This document shows positions 47,762-59,562 of a stretch of 64,000 bases of DNA, in pieces. The position numbers were made by a program, and so were the translations under genes. The number at the start of each line of letters is the position of its first letter. Within the stretch, counting starts at the first letter, position 1. The stretch comes from Cloeon dipterum (lineage: Eukaryota > Arthropoda > Insecta > Ephemeroptera > Baetidae). The stretch covers positions 8,370,001 to 8,434,000 of the forward strand of contig NC_088788.1 of assembly GCF_949628265.1 (NCBI RefSeq). Direction: 5' to 3'. Below the pieces are notes generated by a model. That model made no database searches. It was given only the letters and a program-made list of their open reading frames with translations, and was not told the origin of the DNA.

Positions 47762-49355
47762 AACGCTTTCCAGTCTTTATTTTAAATATTTGTAATTTTG
47801 TATAGGGAATAAATGTTTTACAGATTTAATAACCATTGGTTTTTTTATATCGATATCTCAATCAGTTGAACGAGTAAATAATTTGGAGAAATAAGTTTTC
47901 TTGAATAGAAAAACGGAGGCGGCGCTTTTAAATTAAAAATATAGATAGAAAAATATAAACTTTTAATTTAAGAATTTAATAAAAAGGTCAAAAAATCATT
48001 AATTTATTTTATTACATTATTTAGAATGAATTTGAGTTTGAATTATTTGTTTTAAACAAACTCTATGCTATCAAGTTGACCATTACGATGGTTCAATGAA
48101 ATGTATTTTGTGCTCTGCGTCCAAGGCAGTCCAAGGTGCGTCGCGTGAGCCAAGGCCGAGCAGCTGCTGACGTCAAACAGTAAAGTGAGTTTAGCAGCGA
48201 CCGCCTGCCAAAAGCGGTGATGCAACCAGCGCGACAGCACGGCTAAGAAGGCTGCATATAAACTGACCTGGATCAACGTAAATAATTGCTTGTTACCAGC
48301 CGGAAAGAGAAATTTGAGACTAATTGCGCAAGATTGAATTCTATTTTAAACTCTGACAATTTTAAGGCTTAGCAAGGAAAAATAGAACTCATTTAAACAT
48401 GATCCGCTCACATGGTGTGAGATTTTCCACTTTGCAGTGAAACTGTCCGAGCGGAAAATAACAAATTGGGGTCCGCACGTGCATGGAACGCAGCAAACGT
48501 AGAGCGGAAATGCACCAAGTTGACGTCAGTCACCATATGTTCTCGATTATAATTAACTTAAAGCCATTAAAATTTAGCATGATGTGCTCTTTTGATATAT
48601 TCATCATTCCTAATAATTAATTGTCTTTACACAATTCCATCGCTTTTTATTTCTCATACAAAAATATGGTGATCTCTTAGCCATTAATCTAATAGTCATT
48701 TTTAATTATTCAATCAAATAAGCAGATATGAAAGTAAAAATAGTTATATTTATTTATTCTTGCTACATGTTCTGCATTTAACAAATAAGTGCAATACAAT
48801 AGATCGATTTGAGCACGTTTCCGAGGCCAAGGACAAGCATGAGTAACGCTAATTGACATTCACGTTTAGCAGTGACGTGACTATGATAAATGCGGACGCC
48901 TAACAGAGCTGTGAAGCAACCAGCTCGACAACCCGCCTCTGCAGGTTGTATACCAGCCGCTAGTTAACGATTTCTGCTCAGTCAGCTCAAAAGAAAAATA
49001 TTAACATTTCTTATTAAATTCTATTTCCTTCTCCTCTATTTATATTTTTTCTTGAGTTCTTAAAAATTTTAAAGAAAAATATTCTTAGACCATGCGAAAT
49101 TTTATTCTCTTTCCAATATCTAAAGACAAATTAAGTTCTAATTTATACTAATTTCTGTTCGGGATTTAAATTAAAATAAACAAATTAAAAATTTAAATTG
49201 ATATTTAAAGACTCAAATTACATTAAGGTAAGAAGATGTAATAATTAAAAGACAAAAGTTTATTTAGTTTATTGTTTATTTTCGACAAAATTGTAAATTA
49301 TCACCCTTATGAGGTTTATAAACAAAAACCAGGTCCATGATTACGGATTGATTTT
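47762..49355. other. Spacer before the lectin array
   Basis: Contains a duplicate of the post-desaturase spacer (about 48050-48160). A block at about 48780-48960 recurs at about 51920-52100 and partly at 55500-55570 (TAGATCGATTTGAGCACG). That block therefore belongs to the lectin tandem unit. No coding gene recognised. Confidence 0.5.
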
Positions 49356-51072
49356 TCACTCTACGCAGAGAAACCAGGTCAACGTGGAATTGGACTGGAC
49401 GTACGTGAAGGCCGTGTGGCCGATGGCCATGGCAATGGCATCATAATCGGGCCCTGGCAGAGTCGGAAAGGCCGAGGTAAAGCCCTTGAGCAAGTAGGAC
49501 GAGTCGGCCGTGCACCACCTCGGGTTGCTCGGGTTGCCGTCTATGCTGGCCGCCACCCAAGACCACTCGTTATCTGCACTCTTTAAAGTTACTAAATATC
49601 CGCATTTTGTCTCTGTGAACTCAACTGAATCGAGTTCGGACGCAAGAGGCTTCACTTTCGTTCGCAAAAGACGCCAGTTTCAGCCCGTATTGGCAGCACT
49701 TCAGGTATGCATCGGCCTGGGTTGCCTATGCAAATCATAATTTGTTTTTTTAGATCGTGATTTAAACTCATTTTGAAACGAAATCTAAAGACTTTGTCTT
49801 TTATATTATAAGAGGATGATTGCCGGAAATTATGCTTAATATATATAATATGTATATTTCCCGAAAAATTATCGGAAATTTCCACTGTTTGTCCCTGCCT
49901 TCGTGGAATTTTCCACTAGCGACTAAATCCTGCAACGCATTTCTACGGAACCATGGCTATATCCATATGAAGAAGGGTTTTTATCATTTTAATTGGCTGT
50001 TAACAGGCAAACTTACGGTAGTAAACGAGTGGACGTACTTCTTGTTGCACAAAATAATCACGAAGCCAAAAGAGAGCGGCACTCCGTACTGAGTGATAGC
50101 TGAACAAAAATTTATTATCAGTTGAAATGATTTGTATCTGAAATTCACTGTTGAAGTTTTTAACTTCGTTCTGTTGATCGATCTAAAGTTATAATCAAAT
50201 CATAAAATGAATTTAATATGAGTAATTTTTGTTACATTCACGGTGCAGGTGATTGTTGGACACACTGCCGGTTTCTGTAAAACAGATGGAGTTTAGAACT
50301 AAATTTGTTTGTGTCTAAAGCAAATGGAACAGGCGGAGTTAAAATAATTAAATATACAATGGTAGTTGAAGTTGTCGTGGTTGTAGTTGTAGATGTTGTT
50401 GTGGTTGAAGTTGTAGACGTGGTTGTAGTGGTTGAAGTTGAGCTGGAAGACGTCGTGGGCGCCGCAGTTGTCTCTAAATTTAGTCCCAAAAGATATAAAA
50501 ATGAGTTCAAAAAAAATCAAACATATTGCGCAATCAAAATTCGGAAGAGTTTCTAATTTGAACATTTCACACACCTTGCGGTTCTGTTGTGGAGTTTGGA
50601 ACAGTCGTTTTTTCAGGGTCTCCTTTAACCATTGGGGGCAATTGTGACCCTTTCAGGGTGGTCAGCAGAGTCGTGCTGTTTGCCGGAAAGATTGCAGTCT
50701 TGTTGGTATTCGCACATCTTTCGTTTCCGCAGCACCTGATGATGATCTGCCTCCGCTTGATTGTCTCCAAGATAAATAACTGTCTGTTTCCTATTTTTTA
50801 GATCGGTTGTTTGCCCCCTCGTGATTTGAAACATTATATTTTCTTACGTGGTACTTTTACGGCATTTCCCGAGATCGAGAGCCTTCTCTCCTGGATCGCT
50901 TCACTCTATTGAAACGAAAATTTAAATTAAATCCAGTTTGATATCGTTATTTTCAAACCTCTTGCGTGGTGCTGAGGCCGAGCACCAATTGGGACAGTGA
51001 ATAAAGGACGAGCAGCGCGAAAGACAGATATTTCGAGGGACGCGGACTGAAGCAAAAGATAAAAAGCAGCAT
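49356..51072 (-). CDS. L3: secreted mucin-type C-type lectin-like protein
   Basis: The signal-peptide exon is 51072-50959 (YLSFALLVLYSLSQLVLG). Next come an ISGNAVKV exon, a KRRQIIIRCCGNERC exon (about 50585-50780), a short Thr/Ser exon (about 50360-50480), KPAVCPTITCTVN, and a segment with LCNKKYVHS. The helix CCQYGLKLASFANESEASC follows. The last exon with EWSWVAASIDG, PRWC and a terminal TWFLCVE stops at 49356. Splice phases match those worked out for L6. Its Thr tract is the shortest of L3-L5. Function inferred from family: secreted recognition or surface-coating protein; ligand unknown. Confidence 0.72.
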
Positions 51073-52335
51073 CTCGGACCCGTATAGTTTTAAAATATCA
51101 ACGCTTGTTCGCGGTCCACTTCGATTTGGTGTCTGATGTGTCAGGCTGAACGGAAATTGATCCAACAGCCATTGTTATACACTTGGTGTAAAACAGAAAG
51201 GCGTCAAACACATATCGACTTCCTGCACGTGTCAATTTTCCACTCTTCTCGTTACAGATAAAATTTTAACAAGCTAGGTGTAAATTGGAGCTTTTTAAAT
51301 AAAATTAATTGGGAAAAAAATTCATTTTTAATAAAAACCCAAATGAAACATATTATTTTTTAGACATCTGTTATCAAACTTCACATTACGCATGGATTCA
51401 GAACAAGACGTCCGTTGATTTTGTGTATATTTTCCATATTTTATCGCCTTTATTTGAGTTGCCAAGATTTAGAGAATTTAAAATAATTGAAAAATCCATA
51501 CTTGCTCTTGCTAGACGAGTCAGCCGCGCAATTTTCAGGCAGCAGCTGGCTCATTTTCCACCATCGGAGCGAAAACTGACAAATTGGATTCCGCACGTAA
51601 AGGAAACGCATCAAACGCTGATTGAGAGCGGCTAGATATGCACCAATTTGACGTCGGTTGCCATGTTCACGTAAGCAATTAAAATTTAGCAAGATATTAT
51701 GCGCTTTTGATATTCATCATCACCAAAAAAATAATTTTCTTTACTCAAATCCATCGCTTTTTATTTGAGAAGAAAAATGGTGATCCCTTTAAGCCAATTA
51801 ATTATAAGCAGTCATTTTTAATTATTAAATCAAAATCACAAAGAGTAGATAAGAAAGTAAAAAATAGGTAAATTTATTGAACTTTATTATTGCTATGTAC
51901 ATAATATGTTCTGTTTTTAACAAACAAATGCAATACAATAGATCGATTTGAGCACGTTTCCGAGGCCAAGGACAAGCATGAGTAACGCTAATTGACATTC
52001 ACGTTTAGCAGTGACGTGACTGTGATAAATACGGACGCCTGCCAGAGCTGTGAAGCAACCAGCTTGACCAGTCGCCTCTCCAGGTTGTATACCAGCTGAT
52101 AGTAACAATTTCATATCAAGTTTTTGTTAGGGATTTTAGTTTTTATTGGAACAAATTTGAAATTTAAATTGATATTAAAAAAAAATCAGGCTATCAAAAT
52201 CCACTAATAGGTTAAGAAGGTGAGAAGATAAAGTAATCAAATCTTAATATGACATTACTTTTATTGTTAATATCCGCTAAATTTTATTTTTGCACCCGCA
52301 TTAGATTAATAAACAAATCTCGCAGGTCCACGATT
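51073..52335. other. Inter-lectin spacer with a relic lectin exon
   Basis: Near 51360-51425 is a fragment resembling the 3' end of a lectin last exon (ACAAGACGTCCGTTGATTTT, compare L6 near 59590). It is too short and broken to code. The rest includes tandem-unit flanking sequence (about 51900-52100). Confidence 0.4.
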
Positions 52336-54208
52336 TCACAATTCGCAAAGAATCCAGGTCATGGTGGAATTGGACCGGGCGTACGTGAAGGCCAAGTTTC
52401 CGATGCTCATGGCAATGGTGTCGTAATTGGGCCCTGGCAGCGTCGGGTTGGCCGAGGTGAAGTTCTTGAGCAAGTGGGACGAGTTGGCCGTGCACCACCT
52501 CGGATTGCTCGGGTTGCCGTCTATGGTGGCCGCCACCCACGTCCATATGTTATCTGCACTCTTTAAAGTTACTAAATATCCGTATTTTGTCTCTGTGAAC
52601 TCAACTGAATCGCGCTCGGGCGCAAGAGGATTCGCTTTCGTTCGCAAAAGACGCCATTTTCATTCCCCATTGGCAGCACTTCATGTACGCTTCGGCCAGG
52701 GTAACCTTTGCAAATCGTAATTTGTTTTTTTCAGATCGTGATCTTTTTTATATTGAAAGAGGGTGTTTGCTGGAAATTGTGCCTGTAAAATTATAAGTCC
52801 AATATTTCTCGGAAATTTCCACTGTTTGTCCCTGCCTTCGTAGAATTTTCAGCTAGAAAAGAAAAGCTGATGCAACATATTTCCACGGCACGAAGTGTGT
52901 TTAGTCATTATATAACTGTCTAACAGGTAAACTTACGGTAATTTCCGAGTGGACGTACTTCTTGTTGCACACAATAATCGCCCAGCCATAAGTGAGCGCA
53001 ATCCCGAACTGAGCGAAAGCTGAACAAAAATTTGTTGTTTACTGAAACGGTTTGTATTTGAAACTCACTGTTGAAGTTTTTAATTTCGTTCTGTTGACTA
53101 ATCTGAAAATTAAAATCAAACAATAAAATGGATTTTTTGTTTGGAAGGATTTTGTATACATTCACGTTGCAGTTGACTGTTGGACACACTGCTGGTTTCT
53201 GTAAAATATTTTTGTTATCTAAATTAAATGGGAACAGGTGTAGAGTGAAAATATTTAAAAGTACAGTGGTTGTTGTAGTTGTCGTGGTCGATGTTGTAGT
53301 ACTTGTAGTTGTAGTCGGGGTTGTTGTGGTTGAAGTTGTGGTCGTGGTTGTTGTTGTAGTTGGGATTGTAGTTGTAGACGTGGTTGTTGTTGTAGTCGGA
53401 GTTGTTGTTGTAGACGTGGTTGTTGTTGTAGTCGGAGTTGTTGTTGTAGACGTGGTTGTTGTGGTTGAAGTTGTGGTCGTGGTTGTTGTTGTAGTCGGGG
53501 TTGTTGTTGTAGTCGGGGTTGTTGTTGTAGACGTGGTTGTTGTGGTTGAAGTTGAGCTGGAAGACGTCGTGGGCTCCAAGCTGGTTTCTGTAGCCGCAGT
53601 TGTTGTCTCTGCATTTAGTTCCAAAAGATTTGAAAATGATTTCAAAAATCAATGAAGTATTTCAACGTATATTGCTTAAAATTAAAATTTGGAAGAGTCT
53701 ACTTTGAATATTTCACAAACCCTGTGAGTCAGTGGTGGAGTCTGGAACAGTCGTGTCTTCAGGGTCTGCTTTAACCGTCGGGGGCCGTTGTGACCCTTTC
53801 AGGGTGGTCAGCAGAGTCGTGCTGTTTGCCGGAAAGATTGCAGTCGTGTTGGTATTTGCACATCTTTCGTTGCCGCAACATCTGATGATGATCTGCCTCC
53901 GCTTCAACTTCTCCACGATAAAAATCTGTAAATTTCCTATTTTTTGGATTGATAGTTTGTGATTTTGAAATAATTTATTTTCTTACGTCCTGATATTTTT
54001 ACGGCATTTCCCGAGACTAAAAGCCTTCTCTCTTGGATCGAATTGCCCTATGGAAACAAAATTTTAAATTGAATCTAGGTCCAGTTAGCTATTGTCAAAC
54101 CTTTTGCGTGGAGCTGAGCACCAACTGGGGCAGCGAATAATGGACGAGCAGCGCGAAAGACAAGTATTTCGAGAGACGCGGACTGAAGCAAAAGAGTAAA
54201 AGCAGCAT
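52336..54208 (-). CDS. L4: secreted mucin-type C-type lectin-like protein
   Basis: Signal-peptide exon from ATG 54208 (FSPRLSKYLSFALLVHYSLPQLVL). Further exons carry KRRQIIIRCCGNERC (about 53713-53916), a long Thr/Pro/Ser tract of TTTTTPTTTT type (about 53265-53620), KPAVCPTVNCNVN, and ISQQNEIKNFN. These are followed by FAQFGIALTYGWAIIVCNKKYVHSEI, the helix CCQWGMKMASFANESESSC, and the last exon to stop at 52336 ending TWILCEL. Each junction I followed has GT-AG borders and a compatible phase. It is closest to L5. Confidence 0.75.
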
Positions 54209-55921
54209 CTCACCAAACCCATTCGCTATAGTTTCAAAAAATCTACGCTTGTTCACAGTCCATTTCGATTTGGCATATGATGTGCCAGTTTAACCGGAAA
54301 TTCATCCAGCAGCCGCTTGATGTAAAACAGAAACAGAAATGCGTGTCAAACACATAATATATGGACTTCCTGCGCACGCGTCAATTTTCCACTCTTCTCG
54401 TTTTATATAAAATTGAACATGCTGGATGTGAATTGAATCATTTTAAATAAGCTTAAAAATAATTTAATGTTTAAAATAATTCATTATTAACTAACAAACA
54501 AACGGAAATTTAACAATTTAATTCATAACTTTGCAGACATCGTATATCATATTACATTTTACGCACAGAGTAAAAAACAAGACGTTCGTCGATTTGACGT
54601 ACGAAAGGGTGCCAGCGTTGAGGTTCATAGAAATGGAATCGTACCCTCTTGTCGTTTCTGATTGCTGCAGCACCTGGCAATGATCTGCCTCCGATTGGTT
54701 ATCTCCGCTGCCTAAACATGCCTACTCTCTAATTTACTTCAAGTCATGACCGTGCGTCCCTCAATCGGATTTTTGCGCTAACGTTTTTATTAATGATTTG
54801 GCCGCGCGTATATCGTAAAGGTTTATATAAGGCTAGAGAATTGAAGAAGCATGGAAACTATAATGATGCAAATAACAATTTAATATGGGGAAAGCATGAG
54901 TAATATGACTTCCAAAAATATGCTTGATCTTAAATATTCAATCAGACTAATTCGAGTATCATATTTTTTGTGTTTTCCATATTTTTCTGCCCTTCCATTT
55001 GAGCTGCCATGATTTACAGAATTGAAAATATATTATGAATATCTAAAAACTTTTGGTTAGCCAGAACTGAATAGCAAAGCGATAAAATAATTATTAACGC
55101 AGAAAACTAAACACCCAAAAAATACGGGCAGATGCTCAACAATATCTGAAATGAATTAAATTAAATTTAATACTTGAGTCTCGGTACAGGTACAGCACAC
55201 TTAAAAAAGAGGCTTCGGCCTTGGCTAAACTAGTTCTATACGTCCCTAAATTAGCTCTCCAAGTTGTCATTTTTACCATTTTTATGAGTCCATTTAATAA
55301 AACATTAAAAATAATTTAAAAAAATTCATACTTGCTCTCGCTAGACGTCTCAGCCGATCAATCTCGAAGAGGCAGCTGGCTCATTTTCCACCTTGCAGCG
55401 AAGCCATCCGGGCGGAAACTGACAAATTGAGATCCCCACGTGCATGAAACGCAGCAAACGCTGATTGTGAGCGACTAGATGTTCACCAAAAGTTGACGTC
55501 GGTCGACGCCTACCAGAGCTGAGAAGCAACCAGCATGACCACCCGCCTCTCCAGGTTGTATACCAGCTGCTAGTTAACGAGCTCGAAAGAAAAAAAATTT
55601 ATTTCATTCCTCTATTTTTTTCTTGTGATTTAAAAAATCAAACAAAATATTCTTATATCATGGGAGATTTTATTGAATAATTTATTTTTCTTCCAATGTA
55701 TCTAACTCAAATCAAGTTTTTGTTAGGGATTTTAGTATTCATCAACAAATTTGAAATTTAAATAGATATTAAAAAAATTCAGGCTATCATCATCCACTAA
55801 TAGGTTAAGAAGGTGAGAAGATATAGTAATCAAATCTTAATCTGACATTACTCTTATTTTTAATATCTAAAAACTTTTTTTCATTAACTTTGATTTATAA
55901 GCAAATATCAGGTCCACGATT
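54209..55921. other. Inter-lectin spacer with a relic lectin exon
   Basis: At about 54540-54660 the plus-strand text parallels the L6 last exon (ACGAAAGGGTGCCAG, AATGGAATCGTACC) but with frameshifts and loss of the middle. At 54650-54715 there is a piece of the CCGNERC exon (CAATGATCTGCCTCCGATTG). They are remains of a lectin copy that was deleted internally. Confidence 0.5.
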
Positions 55922-57709
55922 TCACTCTTCGCAGAGAATCCAGGTCATGGTAGAATTGGACCGGGCGTACGTGAATGCCAAGTTGCCGATGCCCATGGCA
56001 ATGGTGTCGTAATCGGGCCCTGGCAGCGTCGGGTTGGCCGAGGTGAAGTTCTTGAGCAAGTGGGACGAGTTGGCCGTGCACCACCTCGGGTTGCTCGGGT
56101 TGCCGTCTATGCTGGCCGCCACCCAAGACCACTCGTTATCTGCACTCTTTAAAGTTACTAAATATCCGTATTTTGTCTCTGTGAACTCAACTGAATGGCG
56201 TTCGGACGCAAGAGGATTCGCTTTCGTTTGCAAAAGACGCCAGTTTCATTCCCCATTGGCAGCACTTCAGGTACGCGTCGGCCAGGGTTACCTGATCCAA
56301 ATCGTAATTTGTTTTTCAGATCGTGATTTTGATCCGAAACTGGGAAACCCTTTTTTATATTAAAAGAGGTCGTTTGCTGGAAAATATGCCTGTAAAATTA
56401 TAGGTCCAATATATTTCTCGGAAATTCCCACTGTTTGTCCCTGCCTTAGTGGAATTTTCAGCTAGAAAAGAAAAGCTGCAACATATATTTCCACGGCACC
56501 AAGTGTTTTTAATCATTATATAACCGGCTAAAAGGTAAACTTACGGTAATTTCTGAGTGGACGTACTTCTTGTTGCACGCCATAATCACCCAGCCAACAG
56601 AGAGCAGAACCCCGTACGGATTGACAGCTGAACAAAAATTTATAATCAGCTGAAACTGTTTGTATCTGAAACTCACCCGTGAAGTTTTTTACTTCGTTCT
56701 GTTTACTGATCTGAAAATTAAAATCAAACCATGAAATGGATTTTTTATTTGGAATGATTTTTTATACATCCACGGTGCAGTTAATTGTTGGACACACTGC
56801 CGGTCTCTGTAAAATGAAATTTATTTGTTGTCTAAATCAAATGGGAACAGGTGTAGAGTGAAAATAATTGAAAATACCATGGTTGTTGTGGTTGTCGTGG
56901 TTGTAGGTGTAGTGGTTGTAGTTGTAGACGTGGTTGTTGTGGTTGAAGTTGTAGTCGTGGTTGTTGTTGTAGTCGGGGTTGTTGTGGTTGAAGTTGTGGT
57001 CGTGGTTGTTGTTGTAGTCGGGGTTGTTGTTGTAGACGTGGTTGTTGTGGTTGAAGTTGAGCTGGAAGACGTCGTGGGCGCCGAGCTGGTTTCCGTAGCC
57101 GCGGTTGTTGTCTCTGCATTTAGTTTCAAAAGTTTTGAAAATGAGGTTAAAAATTCAAAGAAGTATTTCGACATATATTGCGCAGTCAAAATTTGGAAGA
57201 GTCTACTTTGAACATTTCACAAACCCTGTATTTCAGTGGTGGAGTCTGGAACAGTCGTGTCTTCAGGGGCTTCTGTAACCATTGAGGGCCGTTGTGACTC
57301 TTTCAGTGTGGTCCGCAGAGTCGTGCTGTTTTCCGTTGTCTTGTGGGTAATCGCACATCTTTTGCTGCCGCAACACCTGATGATGATCTGCCTCCGCTTC
57401 AACTTCCCCTTGATCAAAATCTGTACGTGTCCTACTTTTTATTCGATTATTTGCCCCCTCGTGAGTTTGAAGCATTATATTTTCTTACCCCCTGATACTT
57501 TTACGGCATTTCCCGAGATGGAGAGCCTTCTCTCTTGGATCGCATTGCCCTGTTGAAACGAAATTTTAAATTAAATCTAGGTCGAGTTCATATTGTCAAA
57601 CCTTTTGCATGGTGCTGACCACCAACTGGGACAGCGAATAAAGGACGAGCAGCGCGAAAGACAAGTATTTCGAGAGTCGCGGACTGAAGCAAAAGGGAAA
57701 AAGCAGCAT
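55922..57709 (-). CDS. L5: secreted mucin-type C-type lectin-like protein
   Basis: Signal-peptide exon from ATG 57709 (FSPRLSKYLSFALLVLYSLS). Next are an exon with KRRQIIIRCCGSKRC (about 57217-57417), a Thr/Pro tract (about 56880-57100), and later exons ending with the helix CCQWGMKLASFANESESSC (about 56230-56280). The last exon has EWSWVAASIDG, PRWC and terminal WILCEE, with the stop at 55922. An alternative long frame across the last intron gives an apparent N-terminus (MQTKANPL), but splicing from TTCA|GTTGAG to GTGCAG|AT keeps the family phase and is preferred. Function as for L3 and L4. Confidence 0.74.
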
Positions 57710-59562
57710 CTCGCCAAACCCATTCGCTATAGTTTCAAAAAATCTAAGCTTATTCACAGTCCACTTCGATGGCAACTGATGAGCCAGTTTAACCGGAAAT
57801 TCATCCAACAACCACCGTGATACACAACAGAAAAGCGTCAATCACATGGGCTTCCTGCACACGTCGTGTCAATTTCCCACTCTTAATCTCGATAATATTA
57901 AGTTTAACAAAAGCTAGAGGTGAATTGGAGCTTTTTTTTTTAAAAAAAAACCTTCAAAATAATTTAAAGTTTAAAATAATTCATTTTTGATAAACACATT
58001 GACGGAACATTTAAATTTTTTTGCAGACATCATATTTCACTTTTCGCTCAGAGTCCAGAACAAGACGTCCGTCGATTTGGCGTAGAAAAAGGGGTGCCAG
58101 AGTTGAGGTTCATGTAAATGTCTCGTACCTTTCCGACGTTTCTGATTGCTGTAGGACTTGGCGATGATCTGCCTCCGATTGGTTATCTCCGCTGCCTAAG
58201 AAACTTTTCTCCCTAATTATACTTCAAGTCATGAACGTGCGTCCCTCAATCAGATTTTTTTGAGTAATGGTTTGGCCGCGAATATCATATAACTTTTAAG
58301 TCTATATAAGGCTAGAGAATTGAAGAACAATCGCAAAATATATTGATGTAAACATTTAAATCTTGGGAAGCGTGAGAAAGACCGTGAGTAATGCTTTACA
58401 AATAATGTACTTGATGTAATTATTTAAGCAGACTAATTCAAACAGCAAAAATTTACTATGCATTTTGAATTTTTTCCTCCCTTCTATTTGAGTCACCAAG
58501 ATTTACAGAATTTAAAATTATCAATGAATTATTTAAAAACCTGTTATCCGAATAAAAAAATAATTAACGCAGATAACCAAACCCGATAAGAATACGGGCA
58601 GATGCTCAGCAAAACAATCAACAATAATTGTCTGAAGAGAATTTAATTTAATTTAAAACTATAAGAGTCCCAGCAGGTATAACAAACTTAAAAAGAGGCT
58701 TCGGAACAGTTTAAACTAGTTTGTCAACATCGATCTGGAGGTATAGTAGTGCTTACTCTGATGGAAATTGATCCATCATGCCTGCTGTATGTATTACGAA
58801 TACAGAGCTTTGTGTCGCATATATAACCATACAAACAGCTATAGTGACGCAGAAACTTGACATTTGTAGTAAAATCCTGTTCAAGTGTTTATTTTTTTGT
58901 CATACTCCCTTTGTCTATTTATTTTAGGACAAATTTTGTGATTACACAATATTTTTAGATAATTGTGCCTAAACTTTATTTCAATTTTGAATAAATAAAA
59001 AAATTTATTTCAATTTTCAAAAGTAAAAAATATGATAAGCTTCACAATCAGCTGAGCAAGTTGATGTTTTTACCTTATTTTTTATTAATCCAACTTAGAT
59101 AATAACACAAAAATCCATACTTGCTCTTGCTAGACGTCTCAGTCGAGCCATTTTGAGGCGGCGGCTGGCTCATTCTCATCGGCTTAAGTCGAAATTCATC
59201 CCAGCGGCGGCTGAGAATTTTTGCTGGCAGCTCACAATATTTTAAACATGATGTTTGATAGTGCGGTCAGCCGGTCACTAATATATTTCTCCGGAATTAA
59301 TCGTTTTTTTAAACCACAGCTCAGACAAATTCACGGTGGCTGACGTTTGAAAAAATTCATTCAAATTTAGCAGATTCAAATTATAATCAGAACCTTTAAA
59401 AACGCTTGATTATAAATACAAGTAACGGGAAAATGGGTTATTTTGCAATAAATAAAATGATTCAGGTCGTCCAATTCTCGTTTGCTTCTGTAACGCTAAT
59501 TATTTTTTTCGGTAAGTATATATTGAGCCTTTTTACACGGTTTCTTCGCTAATTTTGATAAT
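57710..59562. other. Inter-lectin spacer with a relic lectin exon
   Basis: At about 58025-58185 lie degraded pieces of a lectin last exon (ACAAGACGTCCGTCGATTTG) and of a CC exon (GATGATCTGCCTCCGATTGG), the same pair as at 54540-54715. The spacers are therefore paralogous to each other. No intact gene seen. Confidence 0.5.
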
